64,000 bases of DNA, from positions 434,001 through 498,000 of the forward strand of contig NZ_RWIU01000002.1 of the NCBI RefSeq assembly GCF_003944765.1, in the 5' to 3' direction. Source of the stretch: Hymenobacter perfusus (GTDB lineage: Bacteria > Bacteroidota > Bacteroidia > Cytophagales > Hymenobacteraceae). Below are positions 53,730 to 61,157 of this stretch, piece after piece. Position 1 is the first letter of the stretch. Each line of letters starts with the position of its first letter. Position numbers and translations under genes: made by a program. Below the pieces are notes generated by a model. That model was not told the origin of the DNA. It saw only the letters and a list, made by a program, of their open reading frames with translations, and did no database searches.

Positions 53730-55034
53730 TTATAGCCGGCGAATCTGGGCGCCGAGGGCGGTCAGGCGCCTGTCGATGTGCTGGTAGCCCCGGTCAATCT
53801 GCTCCACGTTTTCAATTACGCTGCGGCCTTCAGCGGAAAGCGCGGCAATGAGCAAAGCCACGCCGGCCCGGATATCGGGTGAGGTCATGGTAATGCCGTG
53901 CAGGCGCTTCTGCTGGTCGAGGCCGATAACGGTGGCGCGGTGCGGGTCGCAGAGAATCACCTGCGCGCCCATGTCGATGAGCTTGTCCACGAAAAACAGG
54001 CGCGACTCGAACATCTTCTGGTGAATCAGCACTGTGCCTTTGGCCTGGGTGGCCACTACCAGTACAATGCTGAGCAGGTCGGGCGTGAAGCCGGGCCAGG
54101 TGTGGTCCGAAACCGTCAGGATGGAGCCGTCGAGATAAGTGGCAATTTCGTAGTGGTCCTGAGCCGGAATGTGGATATCGTCACCTCGAAACTCCAGCTG
54201 GATGCCCAGCTTGCGGAACGTGTCGGGGATGATGCCCAGCTCCGGAATCTGGCAGTCCTTAATGGTGATTTCCGAGCCCGTCATGGCCGCCAGCCCAATG
54301 AAGGAGCCGATTTCAATCATGTCGGGCAGCATGCGGTGGTCGGTGCCGCCGAGGCGCTCCACGCCTTCAATGGTGAGCAGGTTGGAGCCGATGCCGTTGA
54401 TGTTCGCGCCCATGCGCACCAGCATCTTGCACAACTGCTGCAGATACGGCTCGCAGGCAGCGTTGTAGATGGTGGTGGTGCCCTTGGCCAGAGATGCCGC
54501 CATCAGAATGTTGGCCGTGCCCGTTACCGAGGCTTCGTCCAGCATCATGTACGCGCCGGTCAGGCCGTTTTCGGCTTTGATGCGGTAGAAGTCGAGGCCT
54601 TCCAGCGTGAGCTTGCCGCCGAGCTTCTCCAGCCCCAGGAAGTGCGTGTCCATCGGCCGCCGGCCGATTTTGTCGCCGCCGGGCTTGGGCAACTGGCACC
54701 GGCCGAAGCGGGCCAGCATCGGGCCCAGAATCATCACGGAACCGCGCAGCGCGCCGGCTTGGGCTATGAACTCGGGCGTATCAAGGTAGTCCAGGTTCAC
54801 GGCGTCGGCCTGGAAGCGGTAGGTGTCGGAGGCGAGCTTGCCCACCTTCACGCCCATGTCGCGCAGCAGCTCAATGAGCTTGTTGACGTCGCGGATGTCG
54901 GGGATGTTGGAAATCGTGACGGGCTCCTCGGTGAGCAATACGGCGCACAGAATCTGGAGCGCTTCGTTTTTAGCGCCCTGGGGCACAATTTCACCTTTCA
55001 GCGGCTTACCGCCAATCACTTCAAAAGAGGCCAT
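53730..55034 (-). CDS. murA: UDP-N-acetylglucosamine 1-carboxyvinyltransferase, Cys-to-Asp variant
   Basis: The 434-residue enzyme performs the first committed step of peptidoglycan synthesis, transferring enolpyruvate from PEP to UDP-GlcNAc in the cytoplasm. It has the EPSP-synthase-like double fold with GAKNEALQILCAVLL and ARFGRCQLPKPGGDKIGRRPMD. The loop Cys that fosfomycin alkylates (Cys115 in Escherichia) is Asp121 here. In Mycobacterium, Chlamydia and Borrelia this exchange makes MurA intrinsically insensitive to fosfomycin, so the same is expected. The neighbouring Cys113 is at a different position and is not the catalytic one. It lies downstream of DUF4290 on the same strand. Confidence 0.95.
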   Translation of the reverse strand: MASFEVIGGKPLKGEIVPQGAKNEALQILCAVLLTEEPVTISNIPDIRDVNKLIELLRDMGVKVGKLASDTYRFQADAVNLDYLDTPEFIAQAGALRGSVMILGPMLARFGRCQLPKPGGDKIGRRPMDTHFLGLEKLGGKLTLEGLDFYRIKAENGLTGAYMMLDEASVTGTANILMAASLAKGTTTIYNAACEPYLQQLCKMLVRMGANINGIGSNLLTIEGVERLGGTDHRMLPDMIEIGSFIGLAAMTGSEITIKDCQIPELGIIPDTFRKLGIQLEFRGDDIHIPAQDHYEIATYLDGSILTVSDHTWPGFTPDLLSIVLVVATQAKGTVLIHQKMFESRLFFVDKLIDMGAQVILCDPHRATVIGLDQQKRLHGITMTSPDIRAGVALLIAALSAEGRSVIENVEQIDRGYQHIDRRLTALGAQIRRL

Positions 55035-55068
55035 GCTTGGAGAGAGGTGAGAAGGCGAAACACAAGAA

Positions 55069-55117
55069 GTGAGACAATGTTCAGACGGCTTCGTAGGGCG
55101 CTAAAACATTGTCTCAC
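55069..55117. repeat. Inverted repeat between the DUF4290 gene and murA
   Basis: GTGAGACAATGTT and its exact complement are 23 bp apart in the 120-bp gap. It may attenuate DUF4290-to-murA read-through; there is no U-run to make it a typical terminator. Confidence 0.6.
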
Positions 55118-55154
55118 CTCTTATATCTCACATCTCAGGTCTGATAAAAAATAC

Positions 55155-55892
55155 TTACTGCGGGGGTTGTTGGGGTTCCTGACGGCCTTTTTTGCCGCCG
55201 CCGCGCCGCTGCTTGTCGCGGCGGTTGTTGTTACCGCCGCGCCGCTCGGAACGGTCCGAACGGTCGGAGGAGCGTTCCTGGCGGGGCTGGGGTACGATGA
55301 ACGGCGTGGGCCGGCCGCCGGTGCTGGTAGCGGGCTGAGTGGCAAACTCAAACAGGTTCTGGGCATCCACCTGAGCCGGGTCGAGGGTGAGCTGGCCGCC
55401 GGAAAGCTCCTTCAGGTGCTTGAGAATGGTGACGTCCTTGGCGTTTTCCTTGTTGTGGGAACGGTACAGGAACTTCATAGTGCGCCCAATGACGATGGTC
55501 GCCTGCTCCCGCTCGGTGGCATCTTCCAGGCGCAGCGCCTGCTCAATGAGTAGCTCCACGGAACGGCCGTAGGCGCGCAGCTTGGGGCCTTTGCTGGGGT
55601 ACACCACCCGCTGCGGCGCGGTTCGGCTGGCGGGCGAAATCAGCGCGAATGGCGCGTCAATATCCAGCTCGCCGTCGGCCATTTCGTAGAGGTGGTTCCA
55701 GACTTTCTCCTGGGAGTTGGGCTGGTCGCGCAGGCTGGGCTGCAGGCGGAAGATGAGCTGCACAATCTGCTGGGCGCGGCGGGTTCGCTCGTCGCGGTCC
55801 TCGATGGCGGCCAGCTGCTGCACCAGCTGAAACGTGCTCTGGCCGTATTCGCGCTGTAGCAGCTCGTGTTTATGAAGGGAAGGTAAGATCAT
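55155..55892 (-). CDS. DUF4290 protein
   Basis: The 245-residue protein has the conserved Bacteroidota DUF4290 domain in residues 1-180 (LPSHKHELLQREYGQST-type start, LEDATEREQATIVIGRTMKFLYRSHNKENAKDVTILKHL). A low-complexity tail rich in Arg, Gly, Asn and Gln follows (RSERRGGNNNRRDKQRRGGG), which may bind RNA. The ATG at 55892 is supported by a -7 box 21 bp upstream; longer open frame above it lacks family similarity. It is commonly found directly upstream of murA in this phylum, as here. Function unknown. Confidence 0.88.
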   Translation of the reverse strand: MILPSLHKHELLQREYGQSTFQLVQQLAAIEDRDERTRRAQQIVQLIFRLQPSLRDQPNSQEKVWNHLYEMADGELDIDAPFALISPASRTAPQRVVYPSKGPKLRAYGRSVELLIEQALRLEDATEREQATIVIGRTMKFLYRSHNKENAKDVTILKHLKELSGGQLTLDPAQVDAQNLFEFATQPATSTGGRPTPFIVPQPRQERSSDRSDRSERRGGNNNRRDKQRRGGGKKGRQEPQQPPQ

Positions 55893-55912
55893 TGAAATGG
55901 TATTCGAAGGGT

Positions 55913-55920
55913 CAAATATA
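55913..55920 (-). promoter_or_regulatory. -7 box of the DUF4290-murA unit
   Basis: On the minus strand TATATTTG lies 20 bp before the DUF4290 ATG. No TTTG is seen at 17-23 bp spacing. Confidence 0.5.
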
Positions 55921-55925
55921 CGCCA

Positions 55926-55977
55926 AACCTTGCCCCGTTGGCATTCTGTTTTGCACAGAAGCCGGCCGGGCAAGGTT
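55926..55977. repeat. Inverted repeat between uvrD and the DUF4290 gene
   Basis: AACCTTGCCC (55926-55935) and GGGCAAGGTT (55968-55977) are complementary with a 32-nt spacer. It sits between the uvrD stop and the DUF4290 promoter and may end uvrD transcripts. The rest of 55978-56101 shows no gene. Confidence 0.4.
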
Positions 55978-56101
55978 GGCAAAAGAGGCAGCCAGGGGCT
56001 ACGCTCTTCTAAAGTAACGGAAATGAGCAGAAGCCGGACAGAACCGGGGCCTTTCGGGCCCGGCCGGCGGCCGCCCTGGAAGGCCACGCTACCCCGCTGG
56101 G

Positions 56102-58363
56102 TTAATGGATGCGCAGCTTGGCGAAGCTCAGGAGCAGAGTTTTCTCGCCCACTTCCTCAAACTGAATAATGGCCTTGATAGAGCCGGCCTGGTCTTCGAG
56201 CTTGCTCACGGTGCCGAACCCGAACTTGGGGTGCTCCACCCGCTGGCCGGTTTGCAGGTTGCTGGTATCGGAGGGCTTGAAGTCGGCGGGGGCTACGTAT
56301 TTGGTGGCTACGGTTTTGCGCGGGGTGGGCGGAATCAGGTTCGAGCGGCGCTCAAACACGTGCCCGAACGGCGACTCGCCCGGTCCGGCGCGGTCGGGCC
56401 CGGGGCCGGCCGAGTACTTGAAGTCCACAAACTTCGGGTCGATTTCGTCGAGGAAGCGGCTTTTCTCGCAGCTGCGCAGGTTACCCCACTGGTAGCGGGA
56501 GGTGGCGTAGCTCAGGGTCAGCTTCTTTTCGGCGCGGGTGATGGCCACGTAAAACAGCCGGCGTTCCTCCTCCAGGTCGGCCCGGGAAGTAATCATCATC
56601 TGGCTCGGAAACAGATTTTCCTCCATGCCCACGATGTAGACGTTGCGGAACTCCAGGCCTTTGGCCGAGTGAATCGTCATCATCGTCACCTGCTCGCCCT
56701 CGGCCTGGGCGTCCTTGGTATCAGCGTCCGTCACCAGGGCAATGTCCTGCAGAAACGCGCCGAGGCTCTTTTCCTCCCGCTCGGGGTCTTCCACGAAGGC
56801 CTTCACGCCGTTCAGCAGTTCCTGGATGTTCTCGTAGCGGCTCAGGCCCTCGATGCTCTTGTCGGCGTAGAGCTCCTCAATCATGCCCGAGTTCTTGGCA
56901 ATGAACTTGGCAGCTTCGAAGGCATCGTCTTTGGCCGCCACGGCGGTGTAGGCCTTGATTTTCTCGGCGAAGTCCACAATGGGGTTGGCCGTGCGGGTGG
57001 GCAGAAACTTATCGGCGTTACTGACCACTTCCCAGATGGTGTGGTTGGTTTCCTCGGCCGAGGAAATCAGCTTGGCCAAAGTAGTGTCGCCGATGCCGCG
57101 CTTGGGGTAGTTGATGACGCGGCGCAACGCCTGCTCGTCGTTGGGGTTCACCGTGAGGCGCAGGTAGGCCACCAGGTCCTTGATTTCCTTGCGCTGGTAG
57201 AAGCTCAGGCCGCCCACAATCTTGTACTTGATGTTGAGCTTGCGCAGGGATTCCTCCATGGCCCGGCTCTGGGCGTTGGTGCGGTACAGGATGGCAAAGT
57301 CGTCGTACGACAGATGCTGGTTCATCTTGTCCTCGTAGATGCTCTGGGCCACCAGCTTGCCTTCCTCGTTGTCGGAGGCAGCCTTCAGCACCTCAATCAG
57401 CGGGCCTTCCTCGTTGTCCGAGAAAACGTCTTTACGCAGCTGAGCCTGGTTGTTTTTGATAACCGAGTTGGCCGCCCACACGATGTTCTTGGTGGAGCGG
57501 TAATTCTGCTCCAGCTTGAACACCTGCAGCTCGGGGTAGTCCTTCTCGAAGTTGAGAATGTTCTGAATATCGGCGCCCCGGAAGGCGTAGATGCTCTGCG
57601 CGTCGTCGCCGACCACGCAGATGTTGCGCTCCTTGGCGGCCAGCTTGCGGGCAATCAGATACTGCGAGTAGTTGGTGTCCTGGTACTCGTCCACCATCAC
57701 GTACCGGAACATGTTCTGGTACTTGTTCAGTACGTCGGGGTGGTCCTTGAACAGTACGTTGGTCTGGTAGAGCAAATCGTCGAAGTCCATAGCCCCGGCC
57801 TTGAAGCAGCGGTTGGCGTACTGCTGGTAAATCGCGCCCAGCTTGGGCCGTAGCGAGGCCTCGTCGTCCTGGCGGATAACGGGGTCGTTGAGATACTGCT
57901 GCACCGAAATCAGCTTGTTCTTGGCCGAGGAAATCCGCCCCAGCACCATGTTGGGCTTGTAGAGCTTGTCGTCGATTTCCAGCTCCTTGAGAATTTGCCC
58001 GATCAGGGTTTTGGAATCCTGGGTGTCGTAGATGGTGAAGGAGCGGGGGTAGCCGATTTTATCGGCCTCGGAGCGCAGAATGCGGGCGAAAATGCTGTGG
58101 AAAGTGCCCATCCACAGGTTTTTGGCCTCGGGGCCGACTACCTTCTCAATCCGGGCGCGCATCTCTTTTGCGGCCTTGTTGGTGAAGGTGAGGGCCAGGA
58201 TATTGAAGGGGTTGACGCCCTGCTCCAGCAGGTTGGCAATGCGGTAAGTGAGCACCCGGGTTTTGCCCGAGCCCGCGCCGGCGATAATCATGCAGGGGCC
58301 TTCAATTTGCATCACGGCGGCCGCCTGCGAGGGGTTCAGTAACGAGTGATAATCGAGTCCCAT
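56102..58363 (-). CDS. uvrD: UvrD/PcrA-type ATP-dependent DNA helicase
   Basis: The 753-residue superfamily 1A 3'-5' helicase shows motif I AGAGSGKTRVLTYR (about 28-41), motif Ia LALTFTNKAAKEM, motif II VDEYQDTN, motif III VVGDDAQSIYAFRGA, motif IV LEQNYRST, motif V MTIHSAKGLEF and motif VI LFYVAITRAEKKL. The C-terminal region has the short RNA-polymerase-binding-like tail (GQRVEHPKFGFGTVSKLED...AIIQFEEVGEKTLLLSFAKL) found in PcrA. It serves nucleotide excision and replication-transcription conflict repair. It has its own -7 box inside the end of the upstream gene. Confidence 0.95.
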   Translation of the reverse strand: MGLDYHSLLNPSQAAAVMQIEGPCMIIAGAGSGKTRVLTYRIANLLEQGVNPFNILALTFTNKAAKEMRARIEKVVGPEAKNLWMGTFHSIFARILRSEADKIGYPRSFTIYDTQDSKTLIGQILKELEIDDKLYKPNMVLGRISSAKNKLISVQQYLNDPVIRQDDEASLRPKLGAIYQQYANRCFKAGAMDFDDLLYQTNVLFKDHPDVLNKYQNMFRYVMVDEYQDTNYSQYLIARKLAAKERNICVVGDDAQSIYAFRGADIQNILNFEKDYPELQVFKLEQNYRSTKNIVWAANSVIKNNQAQLRKDVFSDNEEGPLIEVLKAASDNEEGKLVAQSIYEDKMNQHLSYDDFAILYRTNAQSRAMEESLRKLNIKYKIVGGLSFYQRKEIKDLVAYLRLTVNPNDEQALRRVINYPKRGIGDTTLAKLISSAEETNHTIWEVVSNADKFLPTRTANPIVDFAEKIKAYTAVAAKDDAFEAAKFIAKNSGMIEELYADKSIEGLSRYENIQELLNGVKAFVEDPEREEKSLGAFLQDIALVTDADTKDAQAEGEQVTMMTIHSAKGLEFRNVYIVGMEENLFPSQMMITSRADLEEERRLFYVAITRAEKKLTLSYATSRYQWGNLRSCEKSRFLDEIDPKFVDFKYSAGPGPDRAGPGESPFGHVFERRSNLIPPTPRKTVATKYVAPADFKPSDTSNLQTGQRVEHPKFGFGTVSKLEDQAGSIKAIIQFEEVGEKTLLLSFAKLRIH

Positions 58364-58369
58364 GCGTAA

Positions 58370-58969
58370 TCAGTCAGAATCGGAAACTAAGCTTTTTGGC
58401 TTATTAGCAAAGGTACGGCTTTGGGGTGGGGGAAGGAAATTACGCCGATAGTTTGCAGGTGGCGGAGGAAAAGGACGTTGCACGAAAGTGTCAAAGCTGA
58501 TACTGTCAGGCGCAGGATGTAGGGCCAGTACCGAATCCTTCCGTACCACCCAAGTGTATATTTTCAATAATGGTTCTGGTAAAGCGCCGTCGGAGCCCAA
58601 GAAGTGCTTTTTTCCATCGGAAGTATATAGGATGAACTGGACCTGGGGAGCATCGTCTATCTGGGCGTAAGTGTCAGGTAAGGAATCCAGATGGAGCTGA
58701 TTGATCTGGTTTACTGCTGCCAGCCAAAGCTGCTCCGTTACCTTGCCCCGGTAATTGCCCCGGTGCCGGGCAAATTCCCCTCCGTAGTAGGCACAGAACA
58801 AGGAACTGTCCATATCGAGGGCAAACTCAGGGCAACTCCCGTAGCAGCTACTGCCGGCCACGACTATGCGGTAGAGCCCGTACCGATTAGGAGCCGGTGC
58901 GGGACGTGGCTGACAGGTCGAGCACAAAACGCCGACAACAGTAAGTAGGAGCTGCAAACGAATAAGCAT
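58370..58969 (-). CDS. DUF6438 lipoprotein-like protein
   Basis: The 199-residue protein has a hydrophobic N-terminus ending in a Cys (MLIRLQLLLTVVGVLCSTC), probably a lipoprotein or secreted signal. It carries the DUF6438 pattern: SSCYGSCPEFALDMDSSLFCAYYGGEFA, with its CxGxCP turn, and the final QVQFILYTSDGK segment. The C-terminal 50 residues are Pro-rich. It ends six bases before the uvrD ATG on the same strand. Function unknown. Confidence 0.72.
   Translation of the reverse strand: MLIRLQLLLTVVGVLCSTCQPRPAPAPNRYGLYRIVVAGSSCYGSCPEFALDMDSSLFCAYYGGEFARHRGNYRGKVTEQLWLAAVNQINQLHLDSLPDTYAQIDDAPQVQFILYTSDGKKHFLGSDGALPEPLLKIYTWVVRKDSVLALHPAPDSISFDTFVQRPFPPPPANYRRNFLPPPQSRTFANKPKSLVSDSD
58408..58415 (-). 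promoter_or_regulatory. -7 box of uvrD inside the DUF6438 coding end
   Basis: On the minus strand TACCTTTG lies 44 bp before the uvrD ATG, within the last codons of the upstream gene. This would give uvrD a separate promoter. Confidence 0.45.
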
Positions 58970-59053
58970 AAGTCAAAATAAATGGTAACAATGGCTGTGG
59001 GGCGGGTGGTGAAGATAGGAGTTCGCGCATCATACGCCCCGTATCTTCGCGCC

Positions 59054-60205
59054 ATGAACCCTGCCATTCCGCCCGCCGCCGTGTTTCCGCTGTCCATTTT
59101 GTGCCTGTCGGATAGCTGGGGCGGGCTGGAGTTGAACACGGCCCGGTTTGCCGGCTGGATGCAGCAGCGGGGCTGGCCGGTGCAGGTGATAACCCGCGCC
59201 GGCTCCCCCCTGGCCGTCCGCGCCGCCGAGCTGGGCCTGCCCGTAGTGCCCTTCCACAACCCTTGGAAAGCCCTGGACGTGCCCGCCGCCCGCCGGCTGG
59301 CCAGGGTGTGGGCGCAGTTCGGTACCCGGGCCGTCATCATCACCCGCAACGCCGATTTGGGCGTGGCCGTGCTGAGCAAGCGGCTGTTCAGCCCCGGTAT
59401 GCCGCTGGTGTATCAGCAGCATATGCAGCTGGGGCTAGCCAAGCGCGGGCTGGTGCATACGCTGCGCTACAACGCCCTGGCCGCCTGGCTCTCACCCTTG
59501 CCCGGCCTGGCCCGGCAGGTGCTGGAGAAAACCCGGCTGGCCCCCGCCAAGCTGCACGTAGTGCCGTTGGGTGTGGAGTTGGAGAAGTTCACGGATGCGC
59601 AGCTGACCACCACCGAAGCCCGCCGCCAGCTACATCTGAAGCTGCCCGCCGGGGCCGTGCTGCTGGGCCTTATCGGGCGGTTTGATGATGGCAAGGGCCA
59701 GGATTTTGTGGTGGAGGCCCTGGCCCGGCTGCGGCCCCGGTTCCCGCAGCTGCACCTGCTGCTGGTCGGGGAGCCCACCCGCAACGAAGGCACCGCTTAC
59801 TACGACACGCTGCTGACCCGCATCCGGGAGCTAGGCCTTTCGGATGCCGTACACCTGCGCGGCTTCACGCCCCAGCCCGAAGTGGCCTACCGCGCCCTCG
59901 ACGTCTCGGTAACGGCCTCCGTGAACGAAACCTACGGCATGGTGACCATTGAGGCGCTGGCGGCGGGCCGGCCGGTGGTGGGCGCGGCAGCCGGCGGTAC
60001 CCGGGAGCTGCTGGACGATAACCGCACCGGCCTGCTGTTCGAGCTGCGAAATATTGATTCGTTTGCGGCCTGCATTGAGCGGCTGCTCACGGAGCCCGGC
60101 CTGGCCGGGCGGCTGGGCGCTGCCGGGCAGGCCGAGGCGTTGGATACGTACGCCCACACCCGGCAGTGCGAGCTGACGGAACAGGTGCTGCGGGCCGTGG
60201 GGTAA
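59054..60205 (+). CDS. Glycosyltransferase family 4
   Basis: The 383-residue GT-B enzyme has an N-terminal acceptor domain beginning PLSILCLSDSWGGLELNTARFAGWM, a hinge with VVPLGVELEKF, and a C-terminal nucleotide-sugar domain (GLIGRFDDGKGQDFVVEAL; HLRGFTPQPEVAYRALDVSV; NETYGMVTIEALAAGRPVV with the E-x7-E pair). GT4 enzymes retain anomeric configuration and often act on lipopolysaccharide, capsule or lipid-linked glycans. The donor and acceptor are not evident. The ATG at 59054 is used, as upstream codons lack similarity. It stands alone, not in a polysaccharide cluster. Confidence 0.9.
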   Translation: MNPAIPPAAVFPLSILCLSDSWGGLELNTARFAGWMQQRGWPVQVITRAGSPLAVRAAELGLPVVPFHNPWKALDVPAARRLARVWAQFGTRAVIITRNADLGVAVLSKRLFSPGMPLVYQQHMQLGLAKRGLVHTLRYNALAAWLSPLPGLARQVLEKTRLAPAKLHVVPLGVELEKFTDAQLTTTEARRQLHLKLPAGAVLLGLIGRFDDGKGQDFVVEALARLRPRFPQLHLLLVGEPTRNEGTAYYDTLLTRIRELGLSDAVHLRGFTPQPEVAYRALDVSVTASVNETYGMVTIEALAAGRPVVGAAAGGTRELLDDNRTGLLFELRNIDSFAACIERLLTEPGLAGRLGAAGQAEALDTYAHTRQCELTEQVLRAVG

Positions 60206-60210
60206 TTCGG

Positions 60211-60218
60211 TATCTTTG
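60211..60218 (+). promoter_or_regulatory. -7 box of the DUF3109 gene
   Basis: TATCTTTG lies 13 bp before a 35-bp perfect hairpin and 107 bp before the ATG, so the hairpin would be in the 5' leader. No -33 box at the usual spacing. Confidence 0.5.
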
Positions 60219-60231
60219 CGGCTAGATTTCC

Positions 60232-60315
60232 CGCAGTGGTTCGCAGTGGAAGGCGCAGTGGTTCGCAGTGAACGACCACCGCGAACCACTGCGCCTTCCA
60301 CTGCGAACCACTGCG
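60232..60315. repeat. 35-bp perfect inverted repeat in the DUF3109 leader (family E)
   Basis: Arms at 60232-60266 and 60281-60315 are exactly complementary over 35 bp with a 14-nt loop. Within each arm the words CGCAGTGG(T)TCGCAGTGG and GCGCAGTGGTTCGC repeat. The stem ends ten bases before the start codon. Confidence 0.92.
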
Positions 60316-60325
60316 CGACAACTCC

Positions 60326-60904
60326 ATGATTCAGATCCAGCACACCATCATTTCCGACGATATTCGGGACAATTTCTTCGTTTGTAACCTCGAAGCCTGC
60401 AAAGGTGCCTGCTGCGTGGAAGGCGACCTGGGCGCGCCGCTGGAGGACGAGGAGCTGCAGATTCTGCAGAACGAGTACGAGGCCATCAAGCCCTTCCTCA
60501 CTGAGGCCGGCCGCGAGGCCATCGAGCAGCAGGGCCTCTACATCAAGGACTGGGAGGGCGACTACAGCACCACCACCATCAACGACCGGGAGTGCGCCTA
60601 TGCCCTCTACGACGAGCGGGGGATCCTCAAGTGCGGCATCGAACAGGCCTACCTGGCCGGCGCCACTTCGTTCAAAAAGCCCATTAGCTGCCACCTGTAC
60701 CCCATCCGCATCACCAAGTACGACGGCTTCGAGGCCCTGAACTACGACCGGTGGACCATCTGCTCGCCCGCCTGCTCCTTCGGGGCCAGCCTGGGCGTGC
60801 GCATCTATCAGTTCCTGAAAGAACCCCTCATCCGCAAGTACGGCGAGGCGTGGTACGGCGAGCTGGTAACGGAAATCGAGCAGGGCGGGGAAGCAGTAAA
60901 GTAG
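60326..60904 (+). CDS. DUF3109 Cys-rich protein
   Basis: The 192-residue protein has a YkgJ-like Cys pattern near the N-terminus: Cys20, Cys25, Cys29 and Cys30 in [11 protein letters not shown]. Further Cys residues are in ECAYALY, LKCGIEQ, ISCHLYP and [10 protein letters not shown]. These probably bind zinc or an iron-sulphur cluster. DUF3109 is widespread in Bacteroidota, with no known function. Its leader carries a very stable 35-bp hairpin next to the ribosome-binding region, so its expression may depend on unfolding or on translation from another start. Confidence 0.88.
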   Translation: MIQIQHTIISDDIRDNFFVCNLEACKGACCVEGDLGAPLEDEELQILQNEYEAIKPFLTEAGREAIEQQGLYIKDWEGDYSTTTINDRECAYALYDERGILKCGIEQAYLAGATSFKKPISCHLYPIRITKYDGFEALNYDRWTICSPACSFGASLGVRIYQFLKEPLIRKYGEAWYGELVTEIEQGGEAVK

Positions 60905-60940
60905 GCTTCGCGCTGAAGGGTACTTGCCAAAAAAATCATA

Positions 60941-60972
60941 AAAAAGGGTCGGCCAAGTGGCCGACCCTTTTT
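60941..60972. terminator. Terminator after the DUF3109 gene
   Basis: Perfect arms AAAAAGGGTCGGCCA / TGGCCGACCCTTTTT flank a 2-nt loop. Confidence 0.92.
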
Positions 60973-60980
60973 CGAAAATA

Positions 60981-61135
60981 GAAGCTGTTTAGGAAGTTAG
61001 AGGAGTTAAAAAAGACCGTCATGCTGAGCTTGTCGAAGCATCTCGCGTGTTGACATCAGATTAGTATCTCAACATCAGCACGCGAGATGCTTCGGCAAGC
61101 TCAGCATGACGGTCTACTACTTCCTAAACAGCTTC
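60981..61135. repeat. Long inverted-repeat element containing family C arms
   Basis: The outer arms GAAGCTGTTTAGGAAGT (60981-60997) and its complement (61119-61135) enclose a second inverted repeat of about 36 bp (GACCGTCATGCTGAGCTTGT... with CGAAGCATCTCGCGTG). The inner words recur at 9496-9624 and 13653-13710. The 155-bp, doubly nested design resembles a MITE or a REPIN inside an older hairpin. Confidence 0.85.
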
Positions 61136-61157
61136 ATAGAACATCAGGAAGAGTTGC

